From Phyto melanocephala (Eukaryota > Arthropoda > Insecta > Diptera > Rhinophoridae): 64,000 bases of DNA. The translations under genes were made by a program, and so were the position numbers. The stretch lies in assembly GCA_941918925.1 (NCBI GenBank), contig OW799234.1, positions 71,795,043 to 71,859,042 on the forward strand. Reading direction: 5' to 3'. Position 1 is the first letter of the stretch. Each line of letters opens with the position of its first letter. Below, in pieces: positions 1 to 10,765 of the stretch. The notes beneath the pieces are model-generated. The model did not search any database, was not told the DNA's origin, and worked only from the letters and a program-made list of their open reading frames with translations.

Positions 1-590
1 GACCTTGGAGGCCAACTGACAGGTCCATTTCTCGAAATCAACTTATCGCCAAATTTTGATTTCAATAAGTCGATGGTTGCGTTCGCCGTATGGCACGTAG
101 CGCCATCCTGTTGAAACCACATCTCCTCCGGATCAATGTCATCCATATTTTCAAACAAAAAATCATTGATCATGGTGCGGTAACGATCTCCATTGACCGT
201 AACGCGAGCTCCGGCCTCATTTTTGAAGAAATAAGGTCCGATGATGCCACCAGCGTGAAAACCGCACCAAACGGTGCATTTTTCTGGATGTAATGGAGTC
301 TGTAGGGTCTCTTGTGGATTGGTCTCGCTCCATATGCGGCAATTTTGCTTATTAACAAACCCGTTAAGCCAAAAATGCGCCTCATCGCTGAACACAATTT
401 TGCGATAAAACAACGGACGTCCAGAATGCGCTTCGTCAAGAACAGCCGCGGTTCCCATATGCCCGAAATCATTTTCAAATGTTAATGTCACGTATTGATC
501 TTTCGAATAAAAAAAAAATTTTGATTACAATTTAATTTTTTGTGTTATTTTTTACAATTTAAAGTTCTATCGGGCTTAAAAAAACACCCT
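1..590 (-). mobile_element. Tc1/mariner (DD41D-type) transposon fragment, runs off left edge
   Basis: On the minus strand a clean open frame runs from about 410 to the window edge with no stop. It carries the block FSDEAHFWLNGFVNKQNCR (first catalytic Asp), then TVWCGFHAGGIIGPYFF, then MWFQQDGATCHTA (second catalytic Asp), and is cut by the edge just before the third Asp block. The catalytic core is therefore well preserved. The HTH part that should precede it is missing, so this copy is internally deleted. A likely terminal sequence, AAGGGTGTTTTTTTAAGCCC read on the minus strand, lies near 570-592 and resembles the end of the related copy near 52.4 kb. The element probably sits in the first intron of the secreted-protein gene to its right. 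Family assignment rests on motifs; the D-D spacing itself is cut off here. Confidence 0.82.
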
Positions 591-1083
591 TTATATATAT
601 ATAAAATCTAACCCATCTTTTAATCTAAAAGGATTCAGAAAATATTTATATAGTTAATATTTATGGTGTGAAATTCATTTTAATAATTTGTTTGAAAACA
701 TCCAAGATGAGTTTTTATTTTATTTTTTTTTTATTTTACAAATTTGATTTCCGTCTGATTCTAAATATGATTTTTTATGTGTTTTTAACACATTTATAGC
801 TTTTTTAATTTTTATTAAAATTAGAACTTAAAGTATAAAATTTATGATATGTTTTGTATGATGCATAATAAATTAAAGAAATAATAAATTCCGTATACGT
901 ATATTTTTTATTTACACTAACAGTTTTGCTTTAATTTAAAAAATTAATGTATTTTTTTTAATTTCCCCAAAAAGAACTTTTACTGCTTAAAGGTACGTCA
1001 AACAATATCAATATTTATCTACCAATTGTTAAAACTAAATTCATTTTTATAAGTCTTTCTCTTATGACACATTACTTTTATAC
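591..1083. other. AT-rich stretch, no feature seen
   Basis: I see no coding frame, RNA gene or clear repeat here. It probably belongs to the first intron of the minus-strand gene whose first exon is at 1399-1453. Confidence 0.5.
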
Positions 1084-1311
1084 TATATCGACCTCTGTGC
1101 GCGAAATTATCGTATGTTACGTTTTTTCAGAAATCGACTTTTTTTATGCAAATTGGTTCTACATCCATTAATCCATCTGCTGATTAAATATTATAGCGAT
1201 AACTGTTTTAATAATGGAGATAACACTGTATACATTTTAAGTAATAAAAACGCTCTCCTGTAAAATTTTGTTTTTGTAACATACGATAATTGCGCGCACA
1301 GGGTCGATATA
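1084..1311. repeat. MITE with about 36-bp terminal inverted repeats
   Basis: The left end begins TATATCGACCTCTGTGCGCG and the right end, read on the other strand, begins TATATCGACCCTGTGCGCGC. Both continue with an ATTATCGTATGTTAC segment. There is no coding sequence between the arms. Flanking TA/TATA is compatible with a Tc1/mariner-type duplication but does not prove it. It lies in the presumed first intron of the secreted-protein gene. Confidence 0.75.
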
Positions 1312-1398
1312 TAAAAATATTTTCTTTTTAAAGTCACCATATGGTTAATTTGAAAAATAAATCCATAATATTTTTTATAAAAAAAAATTAACACTCAC

Positions 1399-1453
1399 TT
1401 GCGTTAGAAATACACAAAGCAGCAACAATGGCACACACTACAAATTGCCTCAT
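1399..1453 (-). CDS. first coding exon of a secreted-protein gene (signal peptide), partial
   Basis: On the minus strand an ATG at 1453 opens MRQFVVCAIVAALCISNA, a textbook signal peptide: a charged N-terminus, a hydrophobic core, and small residues at the end for cleavage. After codon 18 plus one base comes a strong splice donor, GTGAGT (1398-1393). The exon is 55 bp and ends in phase 1. Many fly cuticle and other small secreted proteins begin with such a short exon, but the mature protein lies left of the window, so its function cannot be named. The 90 bp upstream of the ATG are AT-rich, and an arthropod Initiator match, TCAGTT on the minus strand (1545-1540), could mark the start site. I saw no convincing TATA box about 30 bp upstream of it. 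The first intron holds a MITE and a transposase fragment. Confidence 0.6.
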
Positions 1454-2250
1454 TTTTAATTTATTTATGTAAATATTTTTTAAACTTAAATCCTTAAAAT
1501 TATTAACACTAGTCAGTAAATTTTCAGTTTAAGCGACTAAACTGAGTGGTAGTTAAACTAAAACTATCGTTCAAACGTTAAAGACTCTTTGTTTTGTAGA
1601 CCTTATTTTGTGCGCTGCCTGCATTTGTTGAGTTTTTGCTGTTGTTGTCTGTATATCTGTATATGTTGCTGCTACTGATGATTACTGGATTCAGTAACAA
1701 ATTATAAAGGTGCGCGTGCGCGTGCGCACAATATAAGCCACAAATACCGGGTTTAAAAATTAATTTACGCTGTCGCTGATGTTCGTTCAGTTTAATGCGG
1801 TTTTGTTATTGTTATTTTATCTTTAGCTATCGCTGCTGATGTTGTTGCTGTTGTTGATGTCTTTGGGCTTGTTTTTATAACAACACAAAGAAATTATTCA
1901 GAAAGAGACAAAGAAGCCAACATAAAATACCAATACTTGTGTATAAATGTAAATACATATGTTAAAAAGTTTTAAAATCGAAATAAGAAAAAATAAATTC
2001 TGCAAAATAAATATTAACTGAAATGTGTACAGAGTTTGTAAACACTAAATAATTGATTAATATCAAGAAATACACTGGTCCAGAGTTGATATTATTGTGA
2101 ACGCACAACTTTCTTTATTTTTTCAGAGAATTTAAAAAATTTATTGTTATTTTTTTCACTTTTGTATTTAGTTTTAAGCGAAAGACACAAATTTATATAA
2201 TTATTCAATAAGCTTTTAAAATTCTGTAATATTTGTTTGTATTTTATTTA
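1454..2250. promoter_or_regulatory. probable 5' flank of the signal-peptide gene; no other gene seen
   Basis: Contains the presumed 5' UTR and promoter of the minus-strand gene. Notable are runs of GTTGTTG/GCTGCTG (about 1625-1680 and 1835-1860) and an alternating purine-pyrimidine run, GTGCGCGTGCGCGTGCGCAC, near 1711-1731. No conserved coding frame was found. Confidence 0.35.
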
Positions 2251-2252
2251 AA

Positions 2253-2320
2253 AAAATATCTTGAAAGTTCTTCCCTGAAGAAGCTACCCAATGTGGTAGC
2301 GAAATATCGGAATAAAAAAA
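2253..2320 (+). repeat. retroelement-tail-like motif: CTGAAGA, 6-bp hairpin, GAAA, then AATAAA
   Basis: The sequence CCCTGAAGAAGCTACC, a 6-nt loop, then GGTAGCGAAATATCGGAATA forms a perfect 6-bp hairpin between CTGAAGA and GAAA. This is the layout of a hammerhead-like core and of many Penelope-like element tails. A related but poorly paired copy lies on the other strand at about 19655-19690, sharing GTAGCGAAATAT. I see no reverse transcriptase next to either. Assignment is tentative. Confidence 0.3.
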
Positions 2321-2639
2321 TAATTTTTATAAAAAAAGTGATCTTTAGCTCGAATAAATAAAAACAATATATTAATATAAAAAGATCGAAGAAATTTACA
2401 TAATATTTATCTTGAATACTTGTAAATAATTGGTGTCCTAAATAAAAAATACCCTTTTCTGTACATTATTATTATTATTTTTTAATCATTATCATCCAGC
2501 AAACAGCCTTTCGAGTTCACTTTGCATAAATTTAGCTAAATTTCTTTGGTGCAGCGATGAGTTTCCCCCCTAAATACACTAGTGGCTGTAGCTTAGTTAT
2601 CATAGGTCTTTGACCATAAATAACCAATAATAATAATTA

Positions 2640-3800
2640 TCATGACCGGCTATCTGGGAGAGGCCACATTAAGTGTAGAGTGAAGAAACCTCAAAGAATT
2701 TGGGCCAATTGCAGAATGACGATAGGCTCAAAATGGCGTATTGGCCAAAGATGACACACAGGCTATACAAGAGCCTACTACGAGCGATCCTAACGTATGC
2801 CTCGATATGTGATGAACATCCTTAGTGATGAATGTTAATTTTGAATCTCTTTTAAGGATTCAAAGGCATGAGAGCCACATCAGCAATGGCTATTAAGAAT
2901 ATACTTTCCATTCGGACGATTGAGAAAAATGGTGAAATATGAAGCGGCCTTGGGTGAATGGCTGATAAGAAACCATTAAACCAGATACCACAGAATGACC
3001 AATACTTACCGATGGAAAATAACACAGAGGTTACATGTCACAAAGTCCCAATGAGATATAAGAGCATTAACTGTATCACCATAATACCGGAAGAAGGTAA
3101 ATGGGATGAAGTAATTTGGGTAAATTATACCTAAGGGTCGAAGTTTGGTGACCGAACTGGAATGGGTTTATGTGTCATAAACTGAAACAGAGGAAAATAC
3201 TGCCGTCTTACATATCACAGTACTATTTTCCGGCTGAGATTATGGCAATTACGAAAGGCATTAAATGGATGAGGAATTTTGATAATGAAACTCTGATTCG
3301 TGTCTTTTCGGAAAGCAAATCAGTTATCAAGACCTTATTTTCTGAATGTCTAGAGAAAATATGGATACCAAGCCACCACAGCATAATCGAAAACGAAAAA
3401 GCTGACAAATTATAATTATCAGCAATATATAATTTGTCTGCTTTTGGATGATTATCCAAAATGCGAGTTTTAAATACCTTAACCTTTTCAGAGGTTCAAA
3501 AATTATCTTAAGGTTTTGGCAATGGAGGAACACGTCAGAAAATGGAAAAATACTGCTGTCGGTAAGGTGACCCAAATATTGAGAAATCAAAAAGAGATTT
3601 TCACTTGAGTAAGCAATATTAACGAGATCAATAAGTGTAGTAACAGATCACACAGACTTCAGTACTCATATAGCTCGCATTGGACTTTCGGATGGTAGAG
3701 TATGCGAGAAAGAGGATGCGACCTTGGAACATTACTTTTGTCAATGTCCTGCATTTGGGCATATTAAACACGATAACTTTAACTTGGAAAATCGCATTGG
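2640..3800 (+). mobile_element. decayed non-LTR retrotransposon (reverse transcriptase tail plus RNase H)
   Basis: In shifting plus-strand frames I read ILTYASICDEHP (end of the RT region), then GSKFGDRTGMGLCVI (3134-3178, the start of an RNase H fold, TDGSK in relatives). Next come RVFSESKSVIKTLF and IWIPSHHSIIENEKADKL (3297-3413, the RNase H WVPGHSGIxGNExAD block), and finally HIARIGLSDGRVCEKEDATL followed by EHYFCQCPAF (3667-3757), typical of the zinc-knuckle-like C-terminus. This domain order fits I/R1/LOA-type non-LTR elements of insects, which carry RNase H. Stops and frameshifts are frequent, so it is a dead copy. The 5' part is missing. Confidence 0.75.
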
Positions 3801-3849
3801 AAATCCCTAATGAATTAGACTGAAAATACTGGGTTCTTGACCTAGTTAA

Positions 3850-4647
3850 TGTATTAACGTAATTGGGATTATGTTTTTATTTTTTTATTGGTGGAATTTC
3901 ATTGCTTTAAAGCGCACAACATATCAATTTGGCATACGTTAATACCTGTCATGGGTTTGGGCTTTAAACTAACATGACCGACATAGCTAATTCTGAGCAC
4001 CAAAAATTAGAATTATTTAAAGGTCAACAACAGATCTAATGATTTTTTAATAACTTTCATCTAATTTGTATTACATTCATCAATTTAAACGCGTTTTCCT
4101 CTCGAGTAATTCCTAATTTACCTTTACCAATAGTTATTAATACTGTGCACAAATGAAATCTAAATTTTTATTAAATGTATTTTTAATTTTGTATTATTAT
4201 TAAGACATTTTGATGTATGGCTGTTAATTAAAAATGTATACGATGTACGTATATTCAATTTATAAGCCCCCATTGTATGTTGTATCATTTATTAAATATA
4301 GACTTGTTATATTTTCTCGTCAACACAATTTATGTTGCAACGGCCGTATTTTGCATTACTAAAAGTCAAATAATATTTAACGTTAAGCAAATAAAAAATT
4401 GACAATGGAAAAGTTAATAAACTTACAACGATATTTAAAACTAAATTTTAGTAAAAAATTTTAGCAGAGTTCTAAAAGAAAAACCAAAAAACAATCTTTT
4501 TTTTATTATTTAGGAAACGAACAAACACTGGTTGGTTTTCGAAAGAAATGTCAATTATCTATTTCTGTATGTATTGCAAAAACATTTGAAATAAATTGTA
4601 TTGTTTAAGAAATTTGTCTAAAGAAAATTAACAACAACGAATTCAAA
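3850..4647. other. AT-rich stretch, no feature seen
   Basis: No coding frame, TIR pair or RNA gene was recognised between the non-LTR remnant and the pogo-like element. Confidence 0.4.
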
Positions 4648-4649
4648 TA

Positions 4650-5751
4650 CAGGTAACCCTCCTACAATGCGGGACTTATATAACGCAATTTCGCTACAAC
4701 GCAGTTCACAAAATACGGAAAATGTAATATCATAATTAAAAACTGTTAACATTTAAAGTTTCTGAATATGTATGTCATACAATGAGGTTTTCGTAGGGGG
4801 TATCATATCTCATGCTCCGATCGTATTGGTTTTTATCTGGAATGAGACACAAAATATTAAAATTATAGTTGTAATAGTTTTCCAGATATTAAATTAAATG
4901 TATTTTATTTAAACTATAGGTGACACGCCTACTTAAGCCCAATTATGCAAGTTGTTATTAATATACCCCACAAGAATTTTGAAGACTTAGATATGTGGCA
5001 AAAGCTGTGATTTTATTACATGATAGGTGCCACACCCACTTCACTGAATTTAATCATACTCTTCTTCTTTGTATTAAAGAATAAATAAACTAATTAATAC
5101 ATATTTTTACATCGAAATTTAATAATGTTAATTGTTATTTGGCAAAGCAGTTGGAAGAAAACATTTTAGAAAACGATTCTTATAAAAATAGAGCAGAAAT
5201 ATTTGAAAGAAATCTTCAAAATAGCATATCTTCTTATCAAGAAATTTATAAAGATCTACAAAACAAGAGCAAACAGACTTTATTACAAGATTTTTTAAAA
5301 GCAGTAATCGTCGAAAGGGTATTCGAATCTTATAGTGGATCCAGCTCTGATTTTAAAATAGCACAACTAGAAACAAAACGTTCGAGACAGACGGATATCA
5401 TAATAAATGATGATGAAGAAGACTTAGATTTGTAGAAAGTTGTGGCTTAATTTTTATTTTGTTTTATTAAGTCTTTAAATTAAAATATTTAAAGTAGATT
5501 TTAAATTCCATAATTATTTTATTTAAATAATTACATATGTACATATGTATTTATTATCAAGTTACATGTTATGTTTAAATAAATAAATACAAAATTATGT
5601 GAAGTACATACATACAAGTACCCTATAAGAATCATTTTTTCGATTTGGAACCAAACTCTGATTTTTGTATGAAGTTAATGTCCCCTACAACGCGATTTCT
5701 TATAACGTGGCATATTTTAGCTACCTATCTACCCATCAGGAGGGTTACCTG
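4650..5751 (+). mobile_element. pogo/Tigger-like DNA element, 1.1 kb, with TA duplication
   Basis: The termini are inverted: CAGGTAACCCTCCTACAATG at the left, and CAGGTAACCCTCCTGATGGG at the right on the other strand. Each is flanked by TA (4648-4649 and 5752-5753). Subterminal sequence such as TACAACGCGATTTCTTATAA recalls the ends of pogo/Tigger elements. Inside, 5139-5435 is an open frame of about 97 residues (starting from a Leu codon, so only a fragment). Its last part is DIIINDDEEDLDL, and an acidic C-terminus is typical of pogo-family transposases. The N-terminal DNA-binding and DDD domains are absent, so this copy is non-autonomous. Positions 4718-5137 are a dispersed repeat block found again near 8.8-9.2 kb and 48.2-49.5 kb, and it may be a later insertion. 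Confidence 0.6.
4718..5137. repeat. dispersed repeat block (R), copy 1
   Basis: About 420 bp that recurs in inverted orientation at 8757-9180 and, more diverged and split by a hAT element, at about 48190-49560. Shared landmarks are GTCATACAATGAGGTTTTCG, ACACAAAATATTAAAATTAT, GGTGCCACACCCACTT-like segments and TTTGTATTAAAGAATAAATA. Similarity to copy 2 stops sharply at GTTAATTGTT, just before the pogo-like coding remnant, which looks like an element boundary. Confidence 0.7.
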
Positions 5752-5759
5752 TATAGTAC

Positions 5760-6030
5760 TAATAGTACATTATAGGGGCCTTGTGAATTGAACAACAATT
5801 TCAAATGTTTATTTATTCGAGAAGAGTGTGGTTTTTAAAATTCGTTTCGTTTCTTTATAAAAAAATGTCGTTACTGAAATTTAAAAAAAATATTTATTAT
5901 GTTACGAACTTATTTGACCAACCTAAACACTGTTCAATCTGCAACAACAATTTACAGTTTCTTTACATATGCAGTATCTACATCAACAAATGGTAGTTGT
6001 TTTTTTAATGCTAGTTACTTAATAGTCACT
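5760..6030. other. unassigned AT-rich spacer
   Basis: Short gap between the pogo-like element and the first Helitron-like repeat. No feature seen. Confidence 0.4.
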
Positions 6031-6034
6031 ATTT

Positions 6035-8722
6035 TTATACCCGCCACCAAAAAAATGGTGGGGGTATATTCATTTTGTCATTCCGTTTGTAACACATCGA
6101 AATATCCATTTTAGACCCCATAAAGTATATATATTCTGAATCGGGGTTTGATTTTATGACGATCTAGCTATGTCCGTCCGTCTGTCCGTCTGTCCGTCTG
6201 TTGAAAGCACGATAGAGGTCGCACCGAAGAAGCTAGGGGGCTCAAATTTTGCCAGAATCTTTCCTATAGACAAGGTTTGTTTGGTATTGAAAATGGGCTA
6301 AATCGGAATATTAGGAAGAGAGTTATAGCTCGAAAAGCAAGAGTAGGTCGAAAAAACCGTGTCCTTCGAACATCGAATAAAATGGAATTGTGTCCAAACG
6401 CCTTAACGTAGACTCATGAAACTTCGAATATATATTTCCTGGGTAAAGACAATATTTTCCCCCAAAAATTGTCTAAATCTATGCATTAGGAGAGGAGTTA
6501 TCGATCAAAATGTACGAAAATTTATACCGCACAGTGTATTTTTTGGTATATTTAAAAACAAAAACGTCATAAAAGCAACAAAATTGGATGTACGAATCTG
6601 AAATTTTGCACACTTTGGTCTTTGGTGACACGCTTTCTTGTAACGGTAAATCAATGTGCCACGCCCACTTTTACGCCCACCTCTTATTTAACGTTTTAAC
6701 TAAAATTCATATAATTTCTCTATTAATAAAGATTTTGGAATAATAAAGGCCCATATTGAAACACCTCAGTTGTACTCATTCGCAAAAATAACTTTGACAC
6801 GCCTACTATAACGCCCACTTTTCACGTTATCTACCGTTAATGAAATTTAAAAGCTCATAAAACCGCTAAAATTAGAGGTATGATGATAAATTTTGCTACG
6901 TCTATCCCCCTAGCCAATTTCATTACTATGCCAAAAAATTAAGGTGCCACGCCCTTTTTTACGCCCACCTCCCATATAACGTTTTACCTAAAATTCATAT
7001 AATTTCTCTATTTATAAAGATTTTGGAATAATAAAGGACTATATTGAAACACCTAAGTTGTACTCATTAGCAAAAACAACTTTCACACGCCTGCTATAAC
7101 GCCCACTTTCACTTTTAAATTGTGTCCAAACGCATAAACGTAGAGTCATGAAACTTCGAATATATATATATCGAGTCAAAAGAATATTTTTCCCTGAAAA
7201 TCGCTTAAATCTATGAATTAGGAAAAGAGTTATAGATAAAAATGTACGAAAATTTATACCGCACAGTGTATATTTCAAATTCTGAAATTTTGCAAACATG
7301 GCTTTTTGGTCAAAGTCTTCGTTATAACGGAAAATAGATGTGCCACGTACACTTTTTTCCTTAAAATTTTATAAAAATATATTAGTCATAAAAATTAGCA
7401 TTTATTCATCTTACACTGCGACATTTATTGTACTGTAGCTAAATATAAGATAAAGATGATAAGATAGATGACTCTACTAGCAACTACTAGATGGCATGAT
7501 AACAACTTATGCTTATGTTCCCCTTAAGTTATGCTCTATTAAAAATGCGAATTTAGGATAATTTTGACCTAAGTCAAAAAAAATTATCTCTAAACATTAT
7601 AAACAATTTATTTTCATGTACTAATGGCTAACAAATTTTAAAATTATACAAAACTTATTTCGTTTCAAAATCTTTTAAAAGCAAAATGTTATAGAAGTTT
7701 AAAAATCAAAATCTTACTAATAAATTTCCCGTTTTAGAAAAATGCAGAGAATGTATATTTTAAATCACCCTGTGGCCCTTAAAATTTAACTTTCTTCCTC
7801 TTAAATTCATGTAAATTCTCTATGAATAAAGATTTTGGAATACTAAAGGACTATATTGAAATATCTAAGTTATGTTTATTAGCAAAAACTTTATTGACAC
7901 GCGTATTTTAACGGCAACTTTCATTGAAAGACTAAATTTACGAAAACATTTTACTAGCATACCGAAGTTATAATGGGTGGTTTAATTTTAAGGGACTATG
8001 TTGATTTTGAATAAAATTATTATAAAATTATTATCATTTATTTTTATAATGATAATATTTGTATGCTTCAATTATGTATGGAACAAAATATCGGCCAAAT
8101 GGCCCCCCAACCTAGGCGGCACACCACGATCCGATAGTCCAAATTTTCAATGACACTGTTGATGCTCGATTGTTGGGCACGATGATGAGTCAAGGTTGCT
8201 TGCTCTTGCCACGTTATCGTGAAAAACAGCAATGTTTCCCATTCAACGAACTAAGATGATATTCACAGATGTTTTCACATTTCATACAGACCTGCTTTGC
8301 AGACATTTAAATATTTTTTACAATTCTCACGATTGTGGTCGAATTCGAACGATTATGTTGACCAAAAGAATCACGAAGTGCACAAAATTAATTTTGATTT
8401 AAACGCCCATTTTTATAAAAATCTTTAATATTTAAAAGCGTTGCTCGATTGCGTATCTTTCCACGGTTCAAATTGAGTTAGTCTGAGATTGAGAAATGTC
8501 AAATGAAATACAAGAAAAAAGTTGAAGGTTACATGTGGTTCACCTTAAACATGGGCCCTTAAAATTTAACCACCCTCTACAAAGAAAGTGATACATATTT
8601 TATTATAAAGAGATTATTCTATAGCGATTAACAAAATAATAAATATTGTGCTTTAAATGTACACAAAATTGGTGGTGGGTATGAAAGATTCGGCACAGCC
8701 GAATATAGTGCTCCTACTTGTT
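6035..8722 (+). mobile_element. mini-me/DINE-type Helitron-like repeat, copy A
   Basis: Starts at ATACCCGCCACC and a hairpin around ATTTTTTTGGTGG and ends with the hairpin ATTCGGCACAGCCGAAT (8688-8704) followed by ATAGTGCTCCTACTTG. A hairpin close to a fixed 3' terminus is a Helitron-type trait. A (GTCY)n run at 6171-6200 is the mark of the mini-me/DINE-1 type repeats described in flies. The body contains several diverged sub-repeats with GCCACGCCCACTTTTACGCC and TTCATATAATTTCTCTAT. It has no coding capacity. A DD41D deletion derivative is inserted at 7973-8577, and copy C (17362-18573) shows the empty site. Confidence 0.75.
7973..8577 (-). mobile_element. internally deleted DD41D-type transposon with TIRs and TA duplication
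   Basis: The ends are ATGGGTGGTTTAATTTTAAG at the left and, on the minus strand, AGAGGGTGGTTAAATTTTAA at the right. TA flanks both sides (7971-7972, 8578-8579). On the minus strand I read the N-terminal HTH region of this transposase family: an ERYAIEQRVQILKIFYKNGR block, then VRIVKKF, then scraps of the linker, broken by stops. No catalytic core remains. The sister repeat at 18411-18440 reads straight through the site with a single TA, which confirms the insertion and its boundaries. Confidence 0.82.
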
Positions 8723-8756
8723 AATCCAATCTATGATGTTAAGTTTTTAATCTCAA

Positions 8757-9180
8757 ACTCCAAAAGAACAATTAACATTATAAAATTTCAATGTAAAAAT
8801 CTGTATTAATAAGTTTATTTATTCTTTAATACAAAGAAGTAGAGTATGATTAAATTCAGTAAAGTGGATGTGGCACCTATCATATAATAAAACCAACAGT
8901 TTTTGCCACATATCTAAGTCTTCAAAACTCTTGTTCGGTATATTAATAACAACTTGCATAATTGGGCCTTAAGTAGGCGTGGCACCTATAATTTGAATAA
9001 AATACATTTAATTTAATATCTGGAAAACTATTACAATTATAATTTTAATATTTTGTGTCTAATTCCAGATAAAAACCAATACGATCGGAGCATGGGAAGT
9101 GATACCCCCTACGAAAACCTCATTGTATGACATATTTCAAAAACTGTAAATGTTAAGAGTTTTTAATTATGATATAACAT
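8757..9180. repeat. dispersed repeat block (R), copy 2, inverted relative to 4718-5137
   Basis: Reverse complement of the 4718-5137 block over about 420 bp, with clear point differences and small indels. Together the two make a long inverted repeat with 3.6 kb between the arms. It ends directly against the Helitron 3' terminus at 9192. Confidence 0.75.
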
Positions 9181-9191
9181 TTTAATAAAAA

Positions 9192-9905
9192 CTAGCTGAC
9201 CCGGTCCGAGTTTCTGGCCCTAAGCAAACATTAGTGTTGTATTACCACACGATGTAAAATGAGCTTTTAACGAAATTTACGGCCTTCAAATAAAAATCCA
9301 TGAAATACTTATCATAAAGTTTTTTTACAAAATAACTTTCTTATGGTGTAGGTATGGGCTCAATCAGAAAAGAAACGCATGTATTTAAGGCAAATTGGAA
9401 ATTATATTTATTTATTACTTCATCTTAAAGCCAGCGGATAGACAATGCTTTTTGCTCGGGAGCAAGCCACATACAACTGGCCGTGTGAAAAACATGAATT
9501 TTCCAAAATTAAGCCAGCAATAGTCAATGATTGACCTTGTGCTTTGTTGATGGTAATAGCAAAGGCAAGACGCAAAGGGAATTGGAGCCGCTTGAATTGG
9601 AATGGTAAATCGTTGGAAATTATTGGAATTCGCGGAATTCGCCTTTGAATCTCTCACCGATGATTGTTGCCTCGATTAAAATTGATGAACAGTTTTTGAT
9701 GGTCAATCTGGTTCCGTTGCATAACTTTAATGCGTTTAAGTTGCGAATAAGAACTACCGGTGATTCAACCTTTAATGTTAGTACATGCGGTTGCATTGCG
9801 GTTGTTTGCAATGAATTCAAAAATTTGATTAAGAAATTGTTTGATGGGATAAAAGTCAAAGTGAGGAAAATAAATACAACACAGATAACGTGTATGTGAA
9901 CTATT
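9192..9905 (-). mobile_element. Helitron 3' part with Pif1-like helicase remnant
   Basis: On the minus strand two overlapping frames give the C-terminus of a Helitron Rep/helicase. From 9859 to about 9640 the frame reads LTLKVESPVVLIRNLNALKL CNGTRL. From about 9640 to the stop at 9420 another frame reads LPFQFKRLQFPLRLAFAITI, then NKAQGQSLTIAGL and SHGQLYVACSRA, which are helicase motifs V/VI. A frameshift near 9640 and a short deletion after CSR make it a pseudogene. About 230 bp further on, the element ends at GGACCGGGTCAGCTAG, followed by T (CTAG at 9192-9195). This matches the canonical Helitron CTRR end and A^T insertion site. The Rep domain and 5' end are lost. Confidence 0.85.
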
Positions 9906-10480
9906 TACAAATGCTTGATAATATTTTATGAAAATCACGTAAATTTATTTATTATTATTATTTATTACAAAGCACTATTTTAACTCTTTTTTTTAATGAG
10001 TGTATACATAAATAAGTATAAAATAATGTTTTGTCTTCACATTGTTTATTTAAGGTCTGTTGTGATTTAAATGAATATCAAAATGAAGTAAGTAAAGCGC
10101 TTATGAATTTCTGTTTGAACCCTTTTAAAAAACTAAATTGTAATTGTTATGATTTTTAATTTTCTTTCATTCAGTATTATTATTTCATATCTAAGCATGA
10201 CATTTAGGTTTAAATGTCATTTTTTGACAGTAAGTGTTAGTTATTATTAAAACAAATGAAAAATGAATTTAAGTTTCGTTTCATACTTTGAAATTAAAAG
10301 AAAGAAGTACTATGAAAAAGAGGGTGAATCTTTGGCTAACCAAGTCGAAATCTGAATAAAAATTACATTCAATTGTCCGATGTTAGTAATTGATTTCAGA
10401 ACAGTTACTACGACTGTCTTCTCTAATTCTTCTTCCTAAGTTATTAATTTACAACTATCGAAAATGCTTTTTAAATCACT
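9906..10480. other. AT-rich stretch, no feature seen
   Basis: No supported gene, TIR pair or RNA. A short palindromic region around 10205-10235 (TTAAATGTCATTTTTTGACA) was noted but not assigned. Confidence 0.4.
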
Positions 10481-10718
10481 TACTTAGTATTTACCTGGTT
10501 CCAAGACCTCTGGTGGAGGACATGATTTTTGTATGCGGTGTCCCACTTTCTGTATGGAGTCGGGTGAGGTATTAAATTATCAGAAATATTCGGGAGTAGA
10601 TCGGTATTAAAAATCAGAAACATCGGTACATAAACAAATGAGATATGTGCAAAAACCCACGGCCACCTCGTTTTTTTTAAACACAAAAACAACATACAAC
10701 AACAACTTACATACAGAC

Positions 10719-10765
10719 GTGGTATATTGGTTAGAGTAAACGTGGCTCGAACTCCAGCTGAGCCC
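10719..10765 (+). repeat. tRNA-like module (degenerate Pol III A and B boxes) inside Helitron-like repeat
   Basis: The consensus of three copies (here, 24705-24752, and 33615-33668 inverted) is a GGTATACTGGTTAGAGTAA A-box-like segment, then GGATCGAATCC (B box) and CAGCTGAGCC. The copy here has GGCTCGAACTCC. The spacing is too short for a full tRNA. It looks like a truncated tRNA or SINE head captured by the Helitron-like family before it spread. Confidence 0.5.
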
